Positions 12,817 to 22,004 of a stretch of DNA of 64,000 bases are shown here, one piece after another. The number at the start of each line of letters is the position of its first letter. Position 1 is the first letter of the stretch. Source of the stretch: Clavelina lepadiformis (Eukaryota > Chordata > Ascidiacea > Aplousobranchia > Clavelinidae). Under the pieces are notes generated by a model that did not search any database, was not told where the DNA came from, and was given only the letters and a program-made list of their open reading frames with translations. The DNA lies in assembly GCF_947623445.1 (NCBI RefSeq), contig NC_135241.1, forward strand, positions 6,388,501 through 6,452,500, written 5' to 3'. The translations under genes were made by a program, and so were the position numbers.

Positions 12817-14768
12817 TTAATAGTTCAGTGCGAACGCAGGAATATAAGGGAAGGCTGTAAATTCACCAAGTTTGTTGCCAGATTTGTCATAATGTAACAG
12901 CTTGAAACAAAACTCGCAGAAAAATGCTGGGTCAGTATCTGCTAGTGAATCGTATCTGGTGTACCAAGTGGCTTGGTGGAAGTTGCAAACCTGAGTGAAA
13001 ATTAAGTTCGAATTTATGGTTGAATGAGTATGAGTACGAATGAGTAAAACAAATACCTTGCAAGTCTGTCCTTTTAAGTGTGCTTTGGATACTGTTATTG
13101 GATATGCGCTTCTGGATTGGCAATCTGTACCATTAAACAACCTTTAAAAAAGAGAAAACAACATTGCGGTAATGGTCACACACAAATTGAAACCATCTAC
13201 CTTCCATCTTCCTAGATAAAACTGTTAACAACAAAAGCAAATTATTTTCATGAATAAAGCAACCAAAACACAAACCTTATATCTTTGAAATGAATTTGGT
13301 GCTCACAATCACCTTGATGTAAAAAAACATAAGGGCAGCCGAGACGAATTCGTAGGTCATTGAACGTGCATTCATCCATGCTAGCAACTTGCGCATTATC
13401 AGGTACAGCTGTTTCATTAGTTTTTGCCCACTCTATGATGTCCCTAAAAGTTTTTACACCATAAAAAATCAGTTCACCTTTTGCTTAATCATTTCTTAAC
13501 ATCTCCACTTACTTGCTAAGATCAACACTAGATGGGTTTCGCAGATCATTAAAAAATGTATTTTCAAAACAGAAGAACGAAGAAGTGCAAATATCTTTCA
13601 AGCAAATGTCTCGCGGAAGGTCTGGATTTTCAGTAAAATTTCCAAGTGGCTGGTGATCAAGTACGCAAGGTATTTTGTCACGGAGCTCAGTTAGTTTCTA
13701 AAATTAAAGGTCTCGTAAATTTTAACTATCTGAAATAGGCTTTGTTAGGTTGGCTGTAAAATACATTACTCACCTGACTTCCAAGGACATATATGTCTGA
13801 ACAACAGGCCTTATACCTACGCTCATCTCTGGGAAAACTAACAGAAACTGTGATAACTATTTCTGGACAAGTAACTTGATCTTTGTCATCTTTTGCAGGA
13901 ATTCCGTGAGTACGAGCAAGCTAGAAACAAAAAAACCATTAGACTAGTTCCACAATACATCCAAAAGTTAGCCAATTTAGCCATTATGCTAACATTATAA
14001 TAAAGTGACCTAATGTAAAAACACATGTATTTTATAAAAATAAATGATACATAGCACTGCAATAAAAGATTTGTTTACCAATGCACAGTCCATCTCGGTA
14101 TATTTGCAATGAAGAAGACGTGATTTTTTCGAGGGTTTGAGCACTTTTTCCACAAGGTTTTTGCGCCGATGACTTAAAGTGATTAATCCTGTGTCTTTAG
14201 GTATGCAATTAGCATCATCCCACACAAGTACCTCTCCTTCACGAGGACACACCAAAGACGAAGGGCTAAAAAGATAAACAAAAGATTCTCTATGAATCCT
14301 TTTCAAAGTAGGCGTTATTGCAATAAGTAGCCAATAATACGCATTCAAACTACTGTACCTTATACAACACGATAACTTAAGCATTGTGCAGCAATTAGAA
14401 CAACCACTACACCTGCAAACTTCCTCTAGTTCTTTAACTGTTGCTTCATCCACATCCAGTTCTTTTGCTAAGTTTTCAACAGAAAATTCCTCCTTTGTGG
14501 TAAAATCCATCACTGATTTTGGAAGAAGAAGCTCACATTCTTCCTGGAAATTTGTAACAATTCTCGTTTAATTTGATTGCCAAGTACCAATCGCAAAACT
14601 TAACCCTGAGTGTTGTTATAACAATTATCAGCGTTCAACAGTCATATATTATCAAACAAGAAAACACAAACACACCTTGAATTGTCCGACGTGTACTAAT
14701 GGTGAAATAAAACCGTGCTCCTCAGCAACATTCATAAAGCTTTTGTATTTGGCCTTCAATCTTGCCAT
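12817..14768 (-). CDS. SNAPC3: snRNA-activating protein complex subunit 3 (SNAP50)
   Basis: Subunit of SNAPc, which binds the proximal sequence element of snRNA promoters for Pol II and Pol III. The start ATG at 14766-14768 opens MARLKAKYKSFMNVAEE; further exons give the acidic ELDVDEATVKELEE stretch, an SSLVCPREGEVLVWDD block, VLGSQKLTELRDKIPCVLD, DECTFNDLRIRLGCPY and HQGDCEHQIHFKDIR. The last exon carries the family's C-terminal zinc-binding cluster (CKVC, then FFCEFCFKLLHYD) and the signature GNKLGEFTAFPY close to the C-terminus, as in the human protein. All these blocks are collinear with SNAPC3. It converges on TRPM and is divergent from CENPJ, with a P-like transposon inserted about 570 bp upstream of its start. 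Splice joins were read by eye; the middle exons are less certain at the base level. Confidence 0.92.
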
Positions 14769-15330
14769 TTTTTGTGTTAAACGTCAAGCTGCATTTCATA
14801 CAAAATAAGATAAATATAGTAGTAAAACACAATGCAAATATTAAGAACTAAATAAATGTACAAAAAATTCAGCTACATTGCAATAAAAAGTCGCCAGTAC
14901 CACATTGCAAGAGAATCAACAAAATTATGATAAAATAGTTTTGTGTAGGGGCTTAACCTTTTCGAAAACTTTCTACGCCATTTTCTTTTCTTTTGGCCTT
15001 TTGATTTTTTTGTATTTTAGTTGGGTTCCCAGTCCACACAAAAACTTCTCGTTGTTTATGTCTCGATGATACGTTTGTTTAAAAAGTTTTAGTTTCATTT
15101 AACTGAAAGAGGAAGCTGGGTAATGTAAAATACGTTTGGGAAAAATTTATGTAAGGTTCAAGACTATCTTAGGTAATTAGGTTGGTCCCATCCTTGTTGG
15201 TTCGGCTTAGCTGACTAAGTTATGTTCATGTACCAACTTTAAGCTTCAGTTTAATTTGTTCATTATTTTATTTTATGAGTTTGTTTCTCAAAAATATTTC
15301 AATCTTTTTTATAATTGAAATGATACTAAA
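14769..15330. other. Upstream region of SNAPC3, no gene seen
   Basis: AT-rich intergenic sequence between the SNAPC3 start and the target duplication of the P-like element. It presumably holds the SNAPC3 promoter. I see no coding sequence or clear element. Confidence 0.5.
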
Positions 15331-15338
15331 GGCTCACC
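15331..15338 (+). repeat. Target-site duplication, left copy
   Basis: GGCTCACC immediately left of the transposon end; the same 8 bp follow the right end at 20495-20502. Eight-base duplications are characteristic of P-superfamily (and hAT) transposition. The exact phase is ambiguous by one base because the TIR may begin with C. Confidence 0.85.
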
Positions 15339-15716
15339 AAAGAGATTTAAACACATGAGTAGAAACTTCTCTTTTGCGCATGACGTCATGTTTGTTTCTT
15401 TTATTCTCTTGGAGCATATTCTACTTTCGACACGGTCACGGTTCACTACATAACAATAAACATGCAGACGACGACAATGATTTTCAGATCTGTTTGCTGC
15501 TGGAAGAGATTAGTCTTATTATTACGGTGCAGTTGTTGGGATCCAATAGGTGTTAATTTTAATTGAAATTAATTAATGAAATCAGGTGATAGTTTTAGGT
15601 TCAGCAATTAACTTAGTTTCAGTTCCTTGAACTGATAATGCTGCTGTTTTGTATCAAGGCATGGCTTAGCCTAGCCTACTTGAGTTGCGCGGGAAGATTT
15701 TTTCGTTCACCACATT
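15339..15716 (+). repeat. Left terminal inverted repeat of the P-like element
   Basis: About 378 bp beginning aaagagatttaaacacatga and ending near ttcgttcaccacatt. It is the reverse complement of 20116-20494, with mismatches seen at only about four positions. It includes a gcatgacgtcatg palindrome containing the CRE-like TGACGTCA core. Confidence 0.9.
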
Positions 15717-15899
15717 TAAGGTGAAAAATAAAATGAATGGATGTAAAATTTAGATAGACCGAGTCATATTGTATTGTTTCATCTGCGCATAAAATTACGC
15801 TCCACGCGCAGAATAAAAACTTTACAGATTAAGACTCATTAGTACAGGTCTTATGTTGCAGGTTTTGAGTTATTGAAATAAGCTAAATAGTCTGAAATA

Positions 15900-18662
15900 A
15901 TGGCAAACTTGTGCTGTTTACCGATGTGTAACAACAGGTCACCTGCCGTGACTCTCTTTAAGATACCTTCGAGAAAATTTGTAAAAAAAGAGAAGGAAAG
16001 CTGGGCAGAAAGGTTGGAGTGTATCGTGCTGGCTTGCAGAAGCGACGAGCACATAAAAAATCTATTTGCTCGAGATGCTGTGAAAATGTGTGAAGTGCAT
16101 TTTGAAAGATCTGACATTGTTTTAAGTAAAATTTGTTTTACATACACTTACATGTAGTGTAGCTAGTGTATTGAGGAAAGATATGTAATGTAATGCCATG
16201 TCTAGCGTTTGATGCAGTGTTTGTTTTCCATGAGATGGTTTGATGCAGAACTTCATAAAATTTACTAGCGAGTGAGCACAGCATAACACTGCATCTGTAA
16301 CAAGCTATTAGTGCAAACCGTCACTGGTTTCAGATTAATATATGTACGATTACAAGTATCAGAATTGAAAATGTTCATGTATGCACAAATAAGAGTTTTT
16401 TGCAGAGGGTTCCCGTAAAGAATTACCTGAAGGAGCAGTACCCACTTTGTCTTTGCCTAAGCTGACTTTGGCGCAGGTACATTTAAGAAAGCCGCCGAAG
16501 AAGCGTATCTTTGAAACAAAAATACATTTCAAATCTGTTGCGTCCTTGAAATCTGCTCGCTTGCCGGAAGGTTGGCAGAGGTCATTTGAAAACAAAAATG
16601 TTGTTTTTTCTTTTTATGATGGCTGTGATCAACCTAAATACTCGATTGGAGTATTATATGACATGTCATTAAGGATATGCTATTATGGCTGGAAAGCACC
16701 TCGCTCAAGTTGTATTTACTCCCTGGACATGACTACTCAAACACTACACGGCACCATAAAAGATCTTGAATCGTTTTCAATATGTTCTGGATTGTATAAT
16801 TCTGGAAGTGGCCTGCCACACATGACTACCAGATCTATGACACCATTCAGTTCTGAAAATGCACCAACAGTTAGGAAACTTGCATACAGGTGAAACTAGT
16901 TTTTCAATTGTGCCTATTGCATTTGTTACATAAAGAAATGGGGAAAGATATCACCCTGAGTTAATAAAGTAGGTTTAGGTCTCCTTGAGTAATAAACTAC
17001 TGAAGTAATTGGTGTAAAGATATCAACATGTTTTAAGTTCAGTTGACCTCAATTTTTTGTTTATTTCGTAAAAGCGTGCTAAAATCAACCCTTGCAATTT
17101 TCTTTATAGGTTCTGTTTGAGTCTAGCTGCTAAAAGTAAAAATGCCTATGAAGAATTACGACAAAGTGGCATTTTACGACTACCAAGCTCACGCACCCTT
17201 AATGACTATCGGTAGCGTATGGGTTCAGTTCTCTGCAATTTGGCTATCTACGAGCAATTGTTTCACTTGCTCACTTTTGTACTGTTTTCAGAAACGTTTA
17301 CTGCACTGCACCTGCCATTCAAGATAATGTTTTAGAAGAACTGAAATCCAAAAGTCTCAGTCTAGCATCACATGAACGATTTCTCGTTATATCAATCGAT
17401 GAAATGAAAGGTGAAACTTTTCTTGGTATTTTTAACACTATTAATCACACTGTGTAAGATTCTTATTCATGCTTATTTTGTTTACAGTGAAAGAAAATAT
17501 TGTGTACAATGCAGCAACAGACCGAATAATAGGATTTGTTGATCTGGGTGTCGACAGACAATACAATAATGAAGCTCCTGCCACACATGCCCTTCAATTT
17601 TATGGTAGGAGTATCCTTAGCAATTTTTCCCGGCCTATTGTCTTTTATGCCACCAAGAATACAAAGGCATTTCACTTGGTTAGCATGTTCTGGGAAGTGG
17701 TTGAATCCTTGGACGGATGTGGTTTTACAGTCTTAGCACTTGTTGCTGATGGTGCATCCTGCAATCGAAAATTGTTCCAATTGCTCAACAATTCCAATTT
17801 GACCGTCCCCTATAAGTGCATTAATATTTATCAGCCAGAAATGCCTATTTATTTGATTAGTGACCCTCCACACTTGCTGAAGACAGCCTGTAACTGTGTG
17901 AGATCCAGCCGTCCAGGTGGAGCTAGAATGATGAAGTACAATCAACATTTCATTTTGTGGGAGCATTTTTGCAAAGTTCCCTACCTATTTGAAAGTTCAG
18001 AGTTGAGAAGTTGCAAGTTGACTGATGGCCATTTTTCCCATAAGAGTTACGCAAAAATGCGGGTTTGCTATGCCGCACAATTGCTCTCTGGAACTGTCTC
18101 CAGTTTAATGAAGAGTTGTGGTGGAGAAGAAATGAAGATGAGTACGTGGTTTGCTGGTTTGATGAATAAGTGGTTTGACCTCATAAACACCAGATTAAAT
18201 TATTCATACAACCCAGACTTGAAACCATATACAACGATTGATGATCCTCGTCTGAAATGGCTTAATACATTCCTTTCAGAGTTAAAACAATGGAAAAGCA
18301 GTTTAACTGGGTCCGTTTCCGAACAGTCAAAGCAGTTTCTGAGCCATCAAACCTACGACGGTTTAGTTTCCACATCCATGGCCATTGCTGAATTGGTGAA
18401 ATTCTTGTTGGAGAACAGCCCAGAAGGTTCATACGTCTTAACTAAGCGCTTAAACCAAGACCCATTGGAGGCCTATTTCGGTCATATGAGACAAACTGGA
18501 CGTCGAAATGAAGTGCCTGATATTCACCAATATGCACAATTTGAAAATGTGATAATGTGCAAAAAGAATATCAAGTCACTTAAGGGGTCAAATGTAAATC
18601 ACGTTATTGACTGGAAACATGGTGATGTTTGCGATGATCCAATGCCGAAGCGAAAAAAATAA
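15900..18662 (+). CDS. P-element-type THAP transposase
   Basis: Five exons (15900-16125, 16406-16889, 17110-17211, 17292-17410, 17488-18662) join in frame to an uninterrupted 701-aa protein. Residues 1-90 form a THAP C2CH zinc finger: C at 6/10, CEVH, and the AVPT box (GAVPTL), split by intron 1. A P-type middle follows, with ELRQSGILRLPSSRTLNDY. The RNase-H-like core shows SIDEMK (about residue 307), LVADGASCN (D398), SDPPHLLK (D436) and a late acidic residue in DPLEAYFGHMRQ (E638), as expected of THAP9/P transposases that bind TIRs and cut DNA. Length is near that of Drosophila P transposase. All four introns have GT-AG ends and compatible phases, and there are no stops or frameshifts, so the gene may be functional. 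Assignment to the P family is firm; activity is inference. Confidence 0.9.
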
Positions 18663-18874
18663 CTTGATTTCGAGTGTTTTGACAGTCTGCTTGTGCAATA
18701 CAGTAACACTTAATCCTTCTTGAGCTAAAACTTACGAAGTACATGTAAGAAGACAACTATGTAATGTACATTCATTTTAATGATTTTCTCAGACTTACAT
18801 TTTGATCAGAGGTCACATGCAGTACTGAATTTAAATGATTGGCTTTTTGATAGCATCTAATCTTCACGTAAAAT

Positions 18875-19984
18875 TCATATTTTCATGCACAATTTTTGCA
18901 AACATTCATCAAAAACAAGATTTTCAAATATATTTTTTATGTTACAAACACTCAAAGAAGACATGCAACTTTCCATGATGTGCTCCTTTATGTCTTGTTT
19001 CCTAAAGACACTTTCTACATACATCAACAATTTCACTAGTGATTTCGCTGGAACTGTAAGATGTCCATAATTGTTATTATTTAAAGCGGAAATCAAGGAA
19101 CTATTAGTGGTTTCATTACTATAATCAGTTAAACAAGACAATAGATCTATTTCTCTCGGATTTATACAGCGCTTAGTGAGTTTCTGCAAAATATAACCAC
19201 CTATGTACTGAATTATGAATTCTTCGTCTCGGGTTAACTTGTGTAATGTCAAGTGTTTCCCCTTTTTGTTGTGTGCAACAGTGGTAACGTGTGATAAAAA
19301 TACATCAAACAATTTTCGTGTTAAACATAATGACAATTTTCTTGGCAAGAAAAATAGTGATGGGATGCACGTAATTCCATCACTGGAGAATTTATGAAAC
19401 AGTTCATCCGGTGAACTGTACGAAGAAAATAGCTTCATAAAATAGTTAACCGCATCTGCAGTTAGATCTGTTTTAACGCCACCCACTGTTTCCCACCATA
19501 CCATCAGATTTTCTTTTGTAACATTATTGCAAGAAGATTCTGCAAGACAAGTGTAAAATTAAGTTTGTTTGATTTTTTTAATCGGAATCTGCCAATGATA
19601 GCTCCAAATGAAATAAGTTTCAAACAAAAAACAAATATACCGTGAGCAGTTTTTTTATGAGCCAGCAAAGTTTCATTACTTGTGCAGTTATGCAAACATT
19701 GTCCACATCTGCAAATAAATATATTCATTATCAGATTAAATGACATCAATATATCAGTACAGTATTTCTTCAAATATTCGTTACGACTTACATTAATTTG
19801 TTGTTTTGCTTGGCTGTTTATTATAAATTGGCGAGAACGTACACTCTGGGTGACCGCCATACAGGACAAGCTCAACAGCAGTTGGCTAATTGATTAATAG
19901 GCATATCCTATCTTACATGAAGTTTGCTGCATCGTCTTCTGGGTCACAATCTATTTCAATAATTAACTTCAAATTGACATCCAT
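18875..19984 (-). CDS. Second gene of the P-like element: C2H2-finger protein
   Basis: Convergent with the transposase and 212 bp from its stop. Three exons (19917-19984, 19641-19708, 18875-19539) with good GT-AG sites join in frame to 266 aa, starting MDVNLKLIIEIDCDPEDD. Residues 24-45 form a classical C2H2 finger (CGQC, then H40 and H45, spacing C-x2-C-x12-H-x4-H), split across the first splice. The rest is helical and ends DECLQKLCMKI. Around residue 157 is QYIGGYILQKL, which resembles a short motif often seen near the C-termini of P-type and other DNA transposases. A neighbouring ATG exon near 19860 has a fine donor but gives the wrong phase, so I skipped it. The function is unknown; an accessory or regulatory protein of the transposon is plausible. 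It could also be a captured transposase tail. Confidence 0.65.
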
Positions 19985-20115
19985 TTGATCCCAACAACTG
20001 CACCACAATAACAAGATCTGAAATCAGACTTTCAGTAGCCTATTTTAATGACACAACACCTGCAACATAAGGCCTATGCTAATGAGTTTAGTTGCTAATT
20101 GCCTGGTCGAAGAGA

Positions 20116-20494
20116 AATGTGGTGAACGAAAAAATCTGCCCGCGCAACTCAAGTAGGCTAGGCTAAGCCATGCCTTGATACAAAACAGCAGCATTATTAG
20201 TTCAAGGAACTGAAACTAAGTTAATTGCTGAACCTAAAACTATCACCTGATTTCATTAATTAATTTCAATTAAAATTAACACCTATTGGATCCCAACAAC
20301 TGCACCGTAATAATAAGACTAATCTCTTCCAGCAGCAAACAGATCTGAAAATCATTGTCGTCGTCTGCATGTTTATTGTTATGTAGTGAACCGTGACCGT
20401 GTCGAAAGTAGAATATGCTCCAAGAGAATCAAAGAAACAAACATGACGTCATGCGCAAAAGAGAAGTTTCTACTCATGTGTTTAAATCTCTTTG
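20116..20494 (-). repeat. Right terminal inverted repeat of the P-like element
   Basis: About 379 bp, inverted copy of 15339-15716, ending tgtttaaatctctttg. It contains the same CRE-like palindrome. The second gene starts about 130 bp inside it. Confidence 0.9.
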
Positions 20495-20502
20495 GGCTCA
20501 CC
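20495..20502 (+). repeat. Target-site duplication, right copy
   Basis: GGCTCACC directly after the right TIR, matching 15331-15338. Confidence 0.85.
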
Positions 20503-22004
20503 TAAACATTGACACGAAATTTGTAACTTAGTTTGAGTATTGTACTATTGTTCAATGCTTAACCCAAATTAGGTTTTAAAATTATACTTTAATTAAAGTA
20601 TTTAGTTATTTTTTGTATTAAATATTTTAGATTTTATATTAGATAACAATTTGCCTTGCATAAATTTTTACGGCGAATAAATGCTTAAGCGCAGGATACC
20701 AGAAACCGTTTAGTTGTTCTTATTAAAATCTGCGTCAGTTAACTGTACCATTTAAATTACTTCAAACCACGTATTTACAATCTTCACGTAATTTCAATTT
20801 CCTACTTCTCTTATCACTTCCGATCTCGGAGTTCCCGGGAAATCGTTCGTTTTTGAAACCAGCTAATATTTTTCTATGTAACTTAGGCTTAGCAAACTGG
20901 TTTCAGGCTTTTGTACAAGAGGAATACCTTACCTAGGCCTATCAGTAATTATAGAAGATAGGCCTAGGCCTACTACTTCGGTGGCCGGTGTAAGTTTTCG
21001 GCAGATGTTTGTAGGTTTTCAAACCCATTAATTATGGGTAGCCTATAGCGGTCGTGCTAGGCTATAGCTGTTATACTAGCAATTATTAGCCTAATTATTT
21101 TTAAGCCTTTTCGACTTTGTCACTTTTTCCCGTTAATAGCGCGTGCTAATAACAACTGCATGGCTTGGTATTTTCGTCCTCATCGCGCTTTTGACGAAAA
21201 ATAAATTCATTGTTTTATTGATTAAAGGACATAAAAAGTTTGCGGGTACCAATTCCACTGTGGGGTTAAGCTAGAGCTAAAACTATGACAGGGAAAGGTA
21301 TGGTGCACTGGAAATTTGACTTTGGTATGTTATGGTATTTCCTCGGTCTACTGAGCTAGCCGTCATGCAAGTTCTAAAGTTCCAAATGTCACACATTTTT
21401 TATTTTTTTGATGTTTCTTACAGTGTTGCCCGAATTTAGTACTGGGATTAATGCATTAACTGAAAGAATTTGACTCCACCTGAATTTTAGATTATTGATT
21501 GGCAGCATGCCATAGTGAAAAATATGGCAGCCTTAGACAAAGTATACACTCAACTTTTGTTTCCACTTTCATTTTTGATTATTCAAGCTATTGTGGCTTC
21601 AAAGGTTTTGCATTTGCACCATTAACTTACAAAAACTTGAAAGCACAGTGTAGCTTGGCTTTCATCAAGTTTTGAATTCATGACCATCACAAAGCTACTG
21701 TTATATTTCAAATTACAAATTGGTCAGAACTGGAATGCAGTTGTTTTATAATGTAGTGATTGTTTCAAGGAAAATAAAAGCATCGTAATGTCTTATATAT
21801 ATAATATAGCCATTATCACTGTTATTTGAAAGTCATGACGTCATCACAATGATGTCTGGTAGATGTCAGTTAAGGACACAACAGGTGGAGATAAAATGAT
21901 TGAGATGAAACTTTCACAAACCACAAGACCCATGCTTCAAGTTTACATGTTTGCAATTATTTTTTCATGTTTTTAAAAGAGTTAAGGTCACAGTGGTTAT
22001 AAAA
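20503..22004. other. Upstream region of CENPJ, no gene seen
   Basis: Intergenic sequence with several short palindromic stretches (for example around aggcctaggcct at 20960). It probably contains the CENPJ promoter and 5' UTR. No convincing exon is visible. Confidence 0.5.

Larger units (their letters stand above)
15339..20494. mobile_element. Complete P-superfamily DNA transposon (two genes, long TIRs)
   Basis: 5156-bp insertion bounded by long inverted repeats (15339-15716 and 20116-20494) and an 8-bp duplication, GGCTCACC. It encodes an intact THAP/RNase-H-like transposase on the plus strand (15900-18662) and a convergent gene on the minus strand (18875-19984). The duplication length and the transposase family both fit the P superfamily and argue against Kolobok (TTAA) or Tc1/mariner (TA). 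The two TIR copies differ at only a few positions by eye, so the insertion looks young. It lies between the divergent genes SNAPC3 and CENPJ. Confidence 0.9.

Noticed and set aside
19792-19860. An exon starting MAVTQSVRSRQF for the second transposon gene
   Set aside because: It has an attractive donor, but joining it to the zinc-finger exon gives an immediate stop. The upstream exon at 19917-19984 gives a clean frame.
15339-20494. Kolobok or hAT assignment for the THAP transposon
   Set aside because: Kolobok elements duplicate TTAA and hAT transposases have a different core. Here the duplication is 8 bp and the protein shows P/THAP9 motifs (IDEMK, ADGASCN, SDPPHLLK, DPLEAYFG).
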